Below, piece by piece: positions 28,150 to 37,194 of a stretch of 64,000 nt of DNA. Under the pieces are notes generated by a model, which saw nothing but the letters and a program-made list of their open reading frames with translations, was not told the origin of the DNA and made no database searches. The DNA comes from Bacteroidia bacterium (lineage in GTDB: Bacteria; Bacteroidota; Bacteroidia; Flavobacteriales; Flavobacteriaceae), in assembly GCA_030427735.1 (NCBI GenBank), contig JAUIBP010000005.1, positions 186,001-250,000 on the forward strand, in the 5' to 3' direction. The position numbers were made by a program, and so were the translations under genes. Each line of letters starts with the position of its first letter. Position 1 is the stretch's first letter.

Positions 28150-28515
28150 ATGAAAGCTTATCAAATTCAGAAAACGCCTTTTGAAGTGCCAACTACAGAC
28201 GGTAAAATTATAAAAGAACATTTTGGATTGGCTTCAACTGGAGATTCCGAAATAAGTATTGCACACATGGTGGCTCCTCCGGGTTGGAGCGAACCTTTCC
28301 AAACGCCAGAATTTGATGAATATACCTTTATTATTAAAGGCAAAAAACAGTTTATTATCAACAACGAAACTATAGTACTAGAAGCAGGTCAATCTATTAA
28401 AATAAATAAACACACCCGTGTACAATATTCTAATCCATTTACGGAACCTTGCATATATCTAGCCATTTGTACGCCTGCATTTTCTATTAATACCGTTAAT
28501 AGAGAAAGTGAATGA
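28150..28515 (+). CDS. Cupin-domain protein
   Basis: The 121-residue protein is a single small beta-barrel cupin. The metal-binding motifs are partly visible: PEFDEYTFIIKGKKQFIIN (conserved motif 1 lacking the usual pair of histidines) and EAGQSIKINKHTRVQYSNP (motif 2). Because the His pair of motif 1 is absent or replaced, metal binding is uncertain. The family ranges from enzymes to regulators, so no reaction is assigned. It overlaps the next gene by 4 bp (ATGA), which indicates translational coupling with the alpha/beta hydrolase. Confidence 0.75.
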   Translation: MKAYQIQKTPFEVPTTDGKIIKEHFGLASTGDSEISIAHMVAPPGWSEPFQTPEFDEYTFIIKGKKQFIINNETIVLEAGQSIKINKHTRVQYSNPFTEPCIYLAICTPAFSINTVNRESE

Positions 28516-29339
28516 AAAACATTATTATAAAATCGGTCGGGAATTACCTCAACCTGTTAAGTTATATTTCTAAACAATATGCTGCCAATAAAGCTTTAAA
28601 CCTTTTTACAAAACCAAGAAAAGGTAAAATAACCAGTGCTCAAGCCGATTTTTTAAATACAGCCTATAAGGAAGAATTTAACTATAACGGTAAAAATATT
28701 ATGAGTTACAGGTGGCTTGGTAAAAAACAAACCATTTTACTCGTACACGGATGGGAAAGCAATGCCTCCAGATGGCAACAACTAATCGCCTACCTGAATA
28801 AGCACGATTACAGCATAATTGCCTTAGATGCTCCTGCACACGGAAATTCTGGCAGCACGTATTTCAACGCTTTACTCTATGCCGAATATATTAATATTAT
28901 TGCCCAGCGTTTTAAGCCCCAAATTATTATCGGACATTCTGTTGGAGGCATGGCAACAACTATTTTTCAAAACAAATACCAAATTAAAAGTATCGAAAAA
29001 TTGATACTACTTGGCGCGCCTTCAGAATTTAAAGACATGGTAAATCGCTATGTTAACCTACTAGGCTACAACACCAGGGTTTCGCTTCAACTAAACAAAA
29101 CAATAAAAAAACGTTTTGGAGCTGAACCACAACGCTTTTCTACTGCGCAATTTTTAAAAGAGGTAAACACTAAAGGGCTTATCATTCACGATAAAAACGA
29201 TCCCGTTATTCCCTACGAAGATGCGTTATTGATTAAAGATGAATTTAAAAACAGTACCCTAATTACAACTGAAGGCTTAGGACACTCGTTAAAAGACCAT
29301 TCTGTAATTGAACATATTTATAACTTTATCGCTACTTAA
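28512..29339 (+). CDS. Alpha/beta hydrolase
   Basis: The 275-residue protein has the alpha/beta-hydrolase fold: LLVHGWESNASRWQ (oxyanion region), nucleophile elbow GHSVGGMA, an acidic residue in HDKNDPVIPYEDA, and the catalytic His in GLGHSLKDH. Substrate is unknown. It is translationally coupled to the cupin gene, and its end lies 20 bp before the RluF-type gene, whose promoter overlaps the intergenic space. Confidence 0.88.
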   Translation: MKNIIIKSVGNYLNLLSYISKQYAANKALNLFTKPRKGKITSAQADFLNTAYKEEFNYNGKNIMSYRWLGKKQTILLVHGWESNASRWQQLIAYLNKHDYSIIALDAPAHGNSGSTYFNALLYAEYINIIAQRFKPQIIIGHSVGGMATTIFQNKYQIKSIEKLILLGAPSEFKDMVNRYVNLLGYNTRVSLQLNKTIKKRFGAEPQRFSTAQFLKEVNTKGLIIHDKNDPVIPYEDALLIKDEFKNSTLITTEGLGHSLKDHSVIEHIYNFIAT

Positions 29340-29347
29340 CTTATCGC

Positions 29348-29355
29348 TATATTTG
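29348..29355 (+). promoter_or_regulatory. -7 element of the RluF-type gene, 4 nt from the start codon
   Basis: TATATTTG is an exact TAnnTTTG match. Only CACT separates it from ATG 29360. The -33 position has TTTA. Confidence 0.5.
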
Positions 29356-29359
29356 CACT

Positions 29360-30121
29360 ATGGAAACAGAGTTAAAACGCATAAACAAATACTTAAGCGA
29401 AGCTGGTTATTGTTCTAGAAGGGAAGCAGACAAACTTATAGATGCTGGTCGTGTTACCATTAACGGCATTGTACCAGAAATGGGCACCAAAGTTGGCCCC
29501 AACGACACTGTTGCTGTAGATGGTAAAACCGTTAGCAACAGTAACAGCAATTTTGTTTATTTGGCATTTAACAAACCAGTAGGTATTGTTTGCACTACAG
29601 ATACGCGTGTAGAAAAAGATAATATTATAGATTTTATTAATTATCCTAAACGCATCTTCCCTATTGGTCGTTTAGACAAGCCCAGCGAAGGACTTATTTT
29701 TTTAACAGACGATGGCGATATTGTAAACAAAATTTTACGCGCCAGTAACAATCATGAAAAGGAATATATTGTTACGGTAGACAAACCCATTTCGCAAACT
29801 TTTATAGAACGAATGTCTAACGGCGTGCCTATTTTAGACCGTGTAACTAAAAAGTGTAAAGTAGAAAAAATAGATTCCTATACGTTTAGAATTGTTCTCA
29901 CCCAAGGTCTTAATAGGCAAATTAGACGAATGTGTGAGTATTTAAATTATGAAGTTTTAACTTTAAAACGCATCCGGATTATGAATATAAAACTGGATGT
30001 TCCTGTTGGAGAATATCGCGAATTTACTAAAGAAGAACTTAAAACCCTTCAACATTTAATTGAAGACTCTAAAAAAACATTTACGCCACCAACACGAGCT
30101 TCAAGACATCGAAAATCTTAG
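29360..30121 (+). CDS. rluF: RluF/RsuA-type 23S rRNA pseudouridine synthase
   Basis: The 253-residue enzyme has an N-terminal S4 RNA-binding domain (RINKYLSEAGYCSRREADKL) and a RsuA/RluB/E/F-type catalytic domain with GRLDKPSEGLIFLTDDG, where the Asp is the nucleophile, and LNRQIRRMCEYLNYEVLTLKRIR. The KPSEGL variant and the short length favour RluF. E. coli RluF acts on 23S rRNA position 2604. The gene has a basic tail (TPPTRASRHRKS). Its stop overlaps the convergent response-regulator stop in a TTAG tetranucleotide. Confidence 0.9.
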   Translation: METELKRINKYLSEAGYCSRREADKLIDAGRVTINGIVPEMGTKVGPNDTVAVDGKTVSNSNSNFVYLAFNKPVGIVCTTDTRVEKDNIIDFINYPKRIFPIGRLDKPSEGLIFLTDDGDIVNKILRASNNHEKEYIVTVDKPISQTFIERMSNGVPILDRVTKKCKVEKIDSYTFRIVLTQGLNRQIRRMCEYLNYEVLTLKRIRIMNIKLDVPVGEYREFTKEELKTLQHLIEDSKKTFTPPTRASRHRKS

Positions 30122-30732
30122 TTTAACGTTTTTAAATTGGTAGAATATGCAAATTTCACCAATTCGCCTATGGTATTTAAACCCAGTTTCTTTTTAATAT
30201 TTTTTTTATGTTTATCTACCGTATGCTGAGAGATGTTTAAAGTATCGGCAATCTCTTTGCTCGTTTTTCCCGTAGCCAACACTATAAGCACTTCTTTTTC
30301 GCGTAATGTTAAATCTTTTAATTTATTTTGATTTTCTGCTTTAACCACTAATTTCTTTTCCTGTCTTTTAAAATTTAAGTGTGCCAAATCGAGGGTTAAT
30401 ACGAGTTGCGATTCGTTAAAAGGTTTCAATAAATAGGCGTAAGGCAAGGTCTTTTTTGCACGTTCTAAAATTTCGGGGTTATCGTATGCTGTTAAGTACA
30501 CCACAGGTACAGGCTTAATTAAAGAAAAAGCTTCTATAACCTCTATACCATCTTTATCGGTATTTAAATTGACATCGCACACCACAACATCAATAAGCTT
30601 ATTATTATAAATCTTTAAAGCTTCGGTATAATTTCTGGCAGTAGAAACCACAAATCCGTTTTTCTTTTCTAAAGACATTTTTATATCCATTGCTACTATA
30701 AGTTCGTCTTCTATTAGTAAAACATGTTTCAT
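30118..30732 (-). CDS. Response regulator with LuxR-type HTH
   Basis: The 204-residue protein has a receiver domain with acidic pair ED (8-9), phosphoacceptor Asp53 in VVVCDVNLN, Thr in YLTAYD and Lys103 in LLKPF, then a LuxR-type helix-turn-helix (about 142-190, LTLREKEVLIVLATGKTSKEIA, written in two parts: LTLREKEVLIVLATG and KTSKEIADTLNISQHTVDKH). It would be a DNA-binding output. It is coupled to the kinase gene by an ATGA overlap (30729-30732), which selects the ATG at 30732 over one two codons upstream. The two most likely form a two-component system. Confidence 0.93.
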   Translation of the reverse strand: MKHVLLIEDELIVAMDIKMSLEKKNGFVVSTARNYTEALKIYNNKLIDVVVCDVNLNTDKDGIEVIEAFSLIKPVPVVYLTAYDNPEILERAKKTLPYAYLLKPFNESQLVLTLDLAHLNFKRQEKKLVVKAENQNKLKDLTLREKEVLIVLATGKTSKEIADTLNISQHTVDKHKKNIKKKLGLNTIGELVKFAYSTNLKTLN

Positions 30733-33700
30733 GAGCATTGTATTATAATTGTGTTTTTTACTCCGTTTTGTAGCGTTGTTTTTAACTCTGCATTCATTTG
30801 ATTTGCCATAACCCGAACCAATTCTAAGCCCAAAGCATTGGGCCGCACCTGATCTGCTTGATACCCTTTACCATTATCGGAAATACTTACAAGTAAACTA
30901 CTGTCATGCTTAACACATGCCACCTCCAACACATTACTTTCGGAAAAAGTAGTAAAGGCATATTTATAAGTATTCGTTATCAATTCGTTTACAATTAAGC
31001 CCAAAAGCGTCGTGTTTAAATCGCAAATACAATTGGGCTCTATATTGAATTTTACTTTAAATTTAACCGATTGCTCATCAGAGAGCAAGGCAACCACTTG
31101 TAACGTAAACTCTTCTAAAAACTTCGAAATATCGATTTTTCCTTCTTGAGCATTCAAGTCGTTTTGAATGTAAGATATAGTTAAAATTCTATTTTTAGCA
31201 ATATTTAAAGTGTCTTTTACAGCCTTATCTGAAACATTTTGAGCTTGCATACTCAACAAACTGGAAATGATTTGAAGGTTATTTTTCACTCTATGATTCA
31301 GCTCTTTCATTAAAAACTCTATATTTTCCTTTTGAGTTTTTGTTGTGATATTAGAACGTTTTAATTCGCTGTTCTTTTCGATTAAATCTTTAGTACGACT
31401 CGCCACCAAACGCTCTAACTTCAACTTATCACGTTTTAATTTAGAGGTCTTAAATCTATAAAACCAAACTCCAGAAAGCACCAACAGCATACCGATAAGA
31501 ATTTTAAACCACGAGGTTTGATACCAAGGCGGCACTATAATAAGATGTAAAGATTTGATATTAGGATTCCACTCGCCAACATCGTTCGATGCTTTTATTT
31601 TAAGTGTATAATCTCCAGGATTCAAGTTAGTATAAGTAACATTATTTTTTTTAGTCACCGGACTCCATTGGTCATCAAAATTATCTAATTTATATTGGTA
31701 CGAGCACTTGGCTGGATTTAAATAATTTAATGCCGAAAAATTAAAAGTCAGAACATTTTCTCTGCTTTTAAACACTAGTGTATCTTTAAACATTTCGTTT
31801 AAAGCAATAGGTTTATTAAACAATTCTACCGACTCGATATATATATTTGGCAAATGCGGATTGTCTATTATTTTTTTGGGGTTTATAATATTAAATCCGT
31901 TAATCCCTCCAAAATAAAGTTGTCCTTCATCATCTTTATAAAAAGACTTACCATTAAATTCGTTATCCTGTAAACCATCATCGGCGGTATAATTTTTAAA
32001 TGTTCTGGTTATCGGGTTAAATACAGACAAACCGTAATTTGTACTCATCCATACATTTTCATTATCATCTAATAACAAACCGTAAACAAAGTCGTTAGGA
32101 AAGCCTTTTTGTTTAAAAAACAACTCTGTTTGCTGGGTACTAGAGTCTAAAAAAGTAAGCCCTGAACTAGTGCCTATCCAAATATTACCATTACAATCTT
32201 CGGCTAAAGAAAACACTCTATCATTAGTTAAATTGATATTTGCATCGGAGTTTGTTGTATAATGATGCACTTTATTTGCCGAAGTTATTTTATACAATCC
32301 CTGGTCTGTACCTATCCATATATTGTGATTGGAATCGATTAAAGAGGTCCTTGCCCTATTTATCTGTTTATTATTTAACAATACCGGTGTAAAGGTTTCC
32401 TTTTTGGTATCGAACTCTGTAATACCTCCGGCCCATGTGCACACCCACAATTTATCGTTAGATACTGGTATTATCTCCAACACTTCATTATCAGGCAAAC
32501 TGTTTGCTTCATTTTCCCGATGCAACCATTGTCTAAAACTATCTGTGCTATCTACATATTTCATTAAACCATCGGTAATACCTCCAGCCCATAAATTTCC
32601 AGTAGCATCTTTACAAAATGTATAAGTAATTCCCTTTTTACCCTTTTCATACAAGGCGTAAGAATTGTTTAAAACATTGTATTTTACCGTTCCTGCATAA
32701 GTACCAAGCCATAACAACGAGTCGTTTTCTCTGTAGATAGGAAAAATACTAATCCGCTGGTCTTCGTATAATTTGGGAAAGTGAATACTATGACTCTTAA
32801 ATTTATTTTGAAATTTATTATAGTGAAACAGTCCTTCGCCTTCGGTACCAAACCAAACATTACCATTATCATCTCCCAAAAACTCAGTTAAGCTCACCGC
32901 AGCATAATGCTTGTTTTCTTTATTATTTTTAAATACCACAGGCTGATACAAGTTGGTAACAGAATTATATTTTAAAATACCTTTTGTAGTGCTAATTAAA
33001 TATTCAAATTCATTCAGTTTGTAGCCACCAGTTACGTCATGACTAATACTACTTTTAATAAACGTTTGCTGTAATTTGTTATAAATATAAACTCCGTGAT
33101 TGGTACCTATATACACTTGATCTTTACTATTAATAAAACATGAAATTGTTTCTGGCTTAAAAGTTTCATGCTGTCGAAATTCATGAGTTTGAAAATTAAA
33201 CTCTAATAAACCAGACTGGCTAGTTGCTAACCAATACCTATTAAAGCCAACCGAAATAACATCTTCAACTTTATTTTCGGCATACTTTTCTGGAAGATGA
33301 TAAATACGATGCGATTTATCGTCTCGATTAAAAAGTACAAAATTATTTTTAACAGAAAACAATACATGTTTAGTATTAAACGGAAGAATTTTGTACGCTA
33401 CATTAAAATCGTCTTGATTTTTACTTTTAGGACGAAAAGTAAAAAAACGGTTTTCGCTTCTCTTATACCCTACAATCCCCTTAGAATTAGTAGCAATCCA
33501 TAAGGTATCGTTCACCGAGAAAAGTCCACGAATATGGTCGTCTGGAATAGAAATGGAATCTTTAGGGTTAGCTACATAACTTTTAAATTCGTAACCGTTA
33601 AACCGATGTAAGCCATCCTCTGTGCCCACCCATACATAACCCATATCATCTAAAGCTAAAGCCTTGGTATTAAGCTGCAACAAGCCGTGCTCCTGCCCTA

Positions 33701-33788
33701 AATAATTTATTTGAATAACTTCTGTTGTTTGTGCGTAACTGAAACTACAACACAACAGAACAAAACAAATTAGTTTTATGTTTTTCAA
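30729..33788 (-). CDS. Sensor histidine kinase with Reg_prop beta-propellers
   Basis: The 1019-residue protein has a signal peptide (1-19), a large periplasmic part with repeated WVGTEDGL / IWIGTDQGLY / IWIGTSSGL / VWMSTNYGL motifs typical of two seven-bladed Reg_prop propellers, a Y_Y_Y domain near 675-750, one membrane helix at about 760-779, a coiled-coil linker, a HisKA_2 dimerisation domain with ELNHRVKNNLQIISSLL (His832), and an ATPase domain with NELITNTYKYAF and ISDNGKGYQ. Unlike classical hybrid two-component systems of Bacteroidetes, no receiver or AraC-type HTH is fused. The regulator is encoded by the next gene. The ligand is unknown. Confidence 0.92.
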   Translation of the reverse strand: MKNIKLICFVLLCCSFSYAQTTEVIQINYLGQEHGLLQLNTKALALDDMGYVWVGTEDGLHRFNGYEFKSYVANPKDSISIPDDHIRGLFSVNDTLWIATNSKGIVGYKRSENRFFTFRPKSKNQDDFNVAYKILPFNTKHVLFSVKNNFVLFNRDDKSHRIYHLPEKYAENKVEDVISVGFNRYWLATSQSGLLEFNFQTHEFRQHETFKPETISCFINSKDQVYIGTNHGVYIYNKLQQTFIKSSISHDVTGGYKLNEFEYLISTTKGILKYNSVTNLYQPVVFKNNKENKHYAAVSLTEFLGDDNGNVWFGTEGEGLFHYNKFQNKFKSHSIHFPKLYEDQRISIFPIYRENDSLLWLGTYAGTVKYNVLNNSYALYEKGKKGITYTFCKDATGNLWAGGITDGLMKYVDSTDSFRQWLHRENEANSLPDNEVLEIIPVSNDKLWVCTWAGGITEFDTKKETFTPVLLNNKQINRARTSLIDSNHNIWIGTDQGLYKITSANKVHHYTTNSDANINLTNDRVFSLAEDCNGNIWIGTSSGLTFLDSSTQQTELFFKQKGFPNDFVYGLLLDDNENVWMSTNYGLSVFNPITRTFKNYTADDGLQDNEFNGKSFYKDDEGQLYFGGINGFNIINPKKIIDNPHLPNIYIESVELFNKPIALNEMFKDTLVFKSRENVLTFNFSALNYLNPAKCSYQYKLDNFDDQWSPVTKKNNVTYTNLNPGDYTLKIKASNDVGEWNPNIKSLHLIIVPPWYQTSWFKILIGMLLVLSGVWFYRFKTSKLKRDKLKLERLVASRTKDLIEKNSELKRSNITTKTQKENIEFLMKELNHRVKNNLQIISSLLSMQAQNVSDKAVKDTLNIAKNRILTISYIQNDLNAQEGKIDISKFLEEFTLQVVALLSDEQSVKFKVKFNIEPNCICDLNTTLLGLIVNELITNTYKYAFTTFSESNVLEVACVKHDSSLLVSISDNGKGYQADQVRPNALGLELVRVMANQMNAELKTTLQNGVKNTIIIQCS

Positions 33789-33829
33789 AAGTGGTTAGTT
33801 AGATTAGATTGCATTAAGCTAACCCTTTT

Positions 33830-33878
33830 TTTTGAATAAAAAAATAAGCATAGTTACTTATAATTATAACTATGCTTA
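33830..33878 (-). terminator. Intrinsic terminator of folD
   Basis: A perfect 12-bp stem TAAGCATAGTTA (33845-33856) / TAACTATGCTTA (33867-33878), followed on the minus strand by a T-rich run. It lies 25 bp past the folD stop. Confidence 0.85.
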
Positions 33879-33902
33879 CAATAATGTTTTATGTAGTAAA
33901 TT

Positions 33903-34787
33903 TTAGACGTTTTTTCTGTGTCGCTCGCAAGCTAACAAGGTGTTTTTTAACAGCATGGCAATTGTCATTGGCCCCACACCACCTGGAACAGGTGTTATGT
34001 AACTTGCTTTTTTGCTTACATTTACAAAATCCACATCACCAGTAATTTTATAACCTTTTTCGGTAGAATCATCAGGCACGCGTGTAATTCCAACGTCGAT
34101 AATAACCGCATCATCTTTTACCATTTCAGCTTTTAAGAAATTAGGCACGCCCAAAGCAGAAATGATAATATCCGCTTGCGATGTAATTTGTGTAATATTT
34201 TTAGTGTGACTATGGGTTAAGGTTACAGTAGAATTCCCAGGAAAACCTTTACGTCCCATTAAAATACTCATTGGGCGCCCAACAATGTGAGAACGACCAA
34301 TTACTACAGTATGCTTTCCTTTGGTTTCTACGCCATAACGATCTAACAATTCTAAAATTCCGAAAGGTGTTGCCGGGATAAAGGTTGTCATATCCAAAGC
34401 CATTTTACCAAAGTTTGCTGGATGAAAACCATCTACATCTTTATCTGGATTTACAGCCAACAATACTTTTTGCTCATTAATTTGCTCCGGTAAAGGCAAT
34501 TGTACGATAAACCCATCGATATTAGGATCTTCGTTAAGCTCGTGAATTTTGTCTAACAACTCGACTTCACTTGTCGTATTGGACATTTTTACTAAAGTCG
34601 ATTCAAAACCTACGCGCTCGCAAGCCTTTACTTTACTACCAACATAAGTTAAACTAGCACCATCGTTACCCACCAAAATAGCAGCTAAATGTGGTACTTT
34701 TTCACCTTTAGCTTTCATTTTTTTGACTTGCTCGGTGATTTCGTCTTTAATATCGTTACTAACTTTTTTTCCGTCTAGTATAGTCAT
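33903..34787 (-). CDS. folD: Bifunctional methylenetetrahydrofolate dehydrogenase/cyclohydrolase
   Basis: FolD interconverts methylene- and formyl-tetrahydrofolate. The 294-residue protein has the characteristic YVGSKVKACERVGFES (Lys in the YxxxK active site), GFIVQLPLPEQIN, and the NADP-binding VIGRSHIVGRPMSILM, ending PVPGGVGPMTIAMLLKNTL. Length is normal. It lies 77 bp downstream of ffh on the same strand; the gap has a short imperfect repeat (AGTATTGAGTATTGAG) but no clear terminator, so co-transcription with ffh is possible. Confidence 0.96.
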   Translation of the reverse strand: MTILDGKKVSNDIKDEITEQVKKMKAKGEKVPHLAAILVGNDGASLTYVGSKVKACERVGFESTLVKMSNTTSEVELLDKIHELNEDPNIDGFIVQLPLPEQINEQKVLLAVNPDKDVDGFHPANFGKMALDMTTFIPATPFGILELLDRYGVETKGKHTVVIGRSHIVGRPMSILMGRKGFPGNSTVTLTHSHTKNITQITSQADIIISALGVPNFLKAEMVKDDAVIIDVGITRVPDDSTEKGYKITGDVDFVNVSKKASYITPVPGGVGPMTIAMLLKNTLLACERHRKNV

Positions 34788-34864
34788 ATTTTTTAGTATT
34801 GAGTATTGAGTAAACAGTATGCAGTTTTAGTTCTCGGTTGATTTGAAATTTAATAGAACGAAAA

Positions 34865-36193
34865 CTACCTCATATTCTTCATTGCTTGCATCATGCGTTT
34901 TCCGCCACCGCCTTGCATCATTTTCATCATTTTGCTCATTTGGTCGAACTGCTTTAACAGTTGATTCACCTGCTGAACAGAGGTTCCTGAGCCTTTACCA
35001 ATACGCTTTTTACGACTAGCATTAATGATGGCTGGTTTAGTGCGCTCTTCTGGTGTCATAGAATGGATAATAGCTTCTATATGTTTAAAGGCATCGTCGT
35101 CAATATCGATATCTTTCATCATTTTTCCAGCACCAGGAATCATACCAATCAGGTCTTTCATATTCCCCATTTTCTTGATTTGCTGAATCTGATTTAAGAA
35201 ATCGTCGAAACCAAACTGATTCTTGGCAATTTTCTTTTGAAGTTTTCTAGCTTCTTCTTCGTCAAATTGCTCTTGAGCACGCTCTACAAGCGACACCACG
35301 TCTCCCATACCTAAAATACGGTCGGCCATACGAGAAGGATAGAACACATCTATAGCTTCCATTTTTTCACCAGTACCAATAAATTTAATTGGTTTATCTA
35401 CTACCGATTTAATGGTTATGGCAGCACCACCACGGGTATCACCATCTAGTTTGGTTAAGATAACTCCGTCGAAATTCAAGACATCGTTAAAGGCTTTTGC
35501 CGTGTTTACTGCATCTTGACCTGTCATGGAGTCTACAACAAATAAGGTCTCTTGTGGCTTGATGGCGTTATGAATATTCGATATTTCGGTCATCATGGCT
35601 TCATCTACGGCCAAACGTCCTGCGGTATCTATAATCACCACATTATGGCCGTTTGCTTTGGCATGTGCAATACCAGCTTGTGCTATAGCCACTGGATCGC
35701 TATTGCCCTTATCGCTATAAACATCTACTTTTATTTGTTCGCCCACCACGTGTAACTGATCGATCGCTGCTGGACGATACACATCACAAGCTACCAATAA
35801 TGGTTTCTTTGTTTTTTTGGTTTTAAGGTAATTGGCTAATTTACCAGAGAAAGTTGTTTTACCAGACCCTTGTAAACCCGACATTAAAATAACGCTTGGT
35901 GTGCCCGATAAATTAATACCAGCGGCATCGCCTCCCATTAATTCGGTTAATTCGTCTTTCACGATTTTAACCATCAACTGCCCTGGCTGTAAAGCTGTTA
36001 ATACGTTTTGACCTAAAGCTTTTTCCTTTACTCTATTGGTAAAATCTTTAGCAATTTTAAAGTTAACATCGGCATCCAATAAGGCACGACGCACTTCTTT
36101 TAAGGTCTCTGCAACATTTACTTCGGTTATACTTCCGTGTCCTTTAAGAACGTGTAACGCTTTATCTAACTTTTCGCTTAAATTATTAAACAT
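34865..36193 (-). CDS. ffh: Signal recognition particle protein
   Basis: Ffh binds signal sequences and SRP RNA to target membrane proteins. The 442-residue protein has the N domain, the G domain with GLQGSGKTTFSGKLA, DVYRPAAIDQL and IIDTAGRLAVDEA, and a methionine-rich M domain (MSKMMKMMQGGGGKRMMQAMKNMR) at the C-terminus. Length is normal. A -7 box TAAATTTG (36228-36221) precedes the ATG by 27 nt. Confidence 0.97.
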   Translation of the reverse strand: MFNNLSEKLDKALHVLKGHGSITEVNVAETLKEVRRALLDADVNFKIAKDFTNRVKEKALGQNVLTALQPGQLMVKIVKDELTELMGGDAAGINLSGTPSVILMSGLQGSGKTTFSGKLANYLKTKKTKKPLLVACDVYRPAAIDQLHVVGEQIKVDVYSDKGNSDPVAIAQAGIAHAKANGHNVVIIDTAGRLAVDEAMMTEISNIHNAIKPQETLFVVDSMTGQDAVNTAKAFNDVLNFDGVILTKLDGDTRGGAAITIKSVVDKPIKFIGTGEKMEAIDVFYPSRMADRILGMGDVVSLVERAQEQFDEEEARKLQKKIAKNQFGFDDFLNQIQQIKKMGNMKDLIGMIPGAGKMMKDIDIDDDAFKHIEAIIHSMTPEERTKPAIINASRKKRIGKGSGTSVQQVNQLLKQFDQMSKMMKMMQGGGGKRMMQAMKNMR

Positions 36194-36220
36194 ATACTTT
36201 CATCAAAATTTTAAGAAGTG

Positions 36221-36228
36221 CAAATTTA
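36221..36228 (-). promoter_or_regulatory. -7 element of ffh
   Basis: On the minus strand this is TAAATTTG, an exact match. No TTG is found at 19 bp. Confidence 0.4.
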
Positions 36229-36332
36229 ATGATTTGAAGCGTATTAAAGAAGTATTACAAAAAAAAGTGAAGCGTTTTTAAATTTTCACTCTTTTTAAAA
36301 TAATATTCGTGAATTCGAGGCATAAAACCTAA

Positions 36333-36986
36333 CTAAAAAAACTCACGGTATTGCATCACGCGAAAATCGATAGTATTGAATTCTGGATTTCGTTGCTTTA
36401 ATTGTTTGTACAGTGGCATACTACCAACAGCGCGATTGGCTGCTCCCGATGGCGCGGTTAAGGATACGGTTTTTATGATTCTTTCTTCTAATTGAAATTC
36501 ATGAATTCGCGGCACCTCAACTTCTACTTTCCGCAACGCGATGTTATATGTTTTTAAATGTTTTCTGAAGAAATATTCAGGACCGTTTTTACTATTTCCT
36601 CCTGTAAATAACAAGGTGTCAATCTTCGGAAATTGCTTCAAATAATAGATTAGATCGCGCAATTGAATGTTTTGCATCCCTAAATCGGAGGCATCTATTT
36701 TGTCTCGTTCTGCAGAAGCTACGATATCACAAATACCAATTCCTCTTGATTTCAAAAAAGTTTTACGTTGAAGAATTGCTGCTTCTGAATTTTCAAAAAC
36801 CAAATTCAAATTGAATATTTTATCTAAAATCGGCCATAATTGTCCATCGATACTGCCATAACAAAAATTGACATCGCCGGGTTTCAAATCACCTGTAGAA
36901 AATCGCGGCGGCGGCAAGGTTCCGACAATTAATTTCGTTGCATTTTCAGGAATATAAGGTGGATACGGGTGTTCGTGAACAAACAT
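36333..36986 (-). CDS. Uracil-DNA glycosylase-superfamily protein
   Basis: The 217-residue protein fits the uracil-DNA-glycosylase fold: LIVGTLPPPRF (motif with the catalytic-side loop), YGSIDGQLWPILDKIF, RGIGICDIVASAERDKIDASD, LLFTGGNS and LTAPSGAANR, which take the place of the GQDPYH-like and HPSP-like segments. It may excise uracil or another base from DNA, but substrate is not predictable. It belongs to the MUG/UDG-like family often labelled DUF4918 or uracil-DNA glycosylase family. It is a single gene, divergent from the THX gene. Confidence 0.7.
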   Translation of the reverse strand: MFVHEHPYPPYIPENATKLIVGTLPPPRFSTGDLKPGDVNFCYGSIDGQLWPILDKIFNLNLVFENSEAAILQRKTFLKSRGIGICDIVASAERDKIDASDLGMQNIQLRDLIYYLKQFPKIDTLLFTGGNSKNGPEYFFRKHLKTYNIALRKVEVEVPRIHEFQLEERIIKTVSLTAPSGAANRAVGSMPLYKQLKQRNPEFNTIDFRVMQYREFF

Positions 36987-36990
36987 GAAT

Positions 36991-37021
36991 TTTGTGGTTT
37001 AGGCTAAAATTAGTATTTTAT
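36991..37021 (+). promoter_or_regulatory. Promoter of the THX gene
   Basis: TTTG (36991-36994), 19 bp, then TATTTTAT (37014-37021), two bases off TAnnTTTG. The ATG is 35 nt further on. Confidence 0.4.
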
Positions 37022-37056
37022 CTGTACGTTTCATTCATTCAAAAAAACAAAAAAAC

Positions 37057-37194
37057 ATGGGCAAAGGCGATAAAAAAACAAAACGCGGCAAAATTTACCG
37101 AGGCACATACGGTGTAACGCGACCACGAATTAAGAAAAAAGTAAAACCTGAAACTAAGATAAACGTCGATAAAGGCACTGTTGTTAGCAAGTAG
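37057..37194 (+). CDS. Small ribosomal protein THX
   Basis: The 45-residue very basic protein reads [20 protein letters not shown], then [10 protein letters not shown] and an acidic-lysine tail ending TVVSK. The start MGKGDKKxKRGKI...G.YGV.RPR is the pattern of 30S protein THX of Bacteroidota and Thermus. It would bind 16S rRNA in the small subunit head. It is easily missed because of its length. Start is supported by the purine-rich run before ATG 37057. Its stop codon (37192-37194) directly abuts the stop of the convergent membrane protein gene (37195-37197), with no spacer. Confidence 0.9.
   Translation: MGKGDKKTKRGKIYRGTYGVTRPRIKKKVKPETKINVDKGTVVSK

Noticed and set aside
34796-34830. Short tandem repeat between folD and ffh (AGTATTGAGTATTGAG)
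   Set aside because: It has only two units and is not array-like. A CRISPR or repeat family cannot be claimed.
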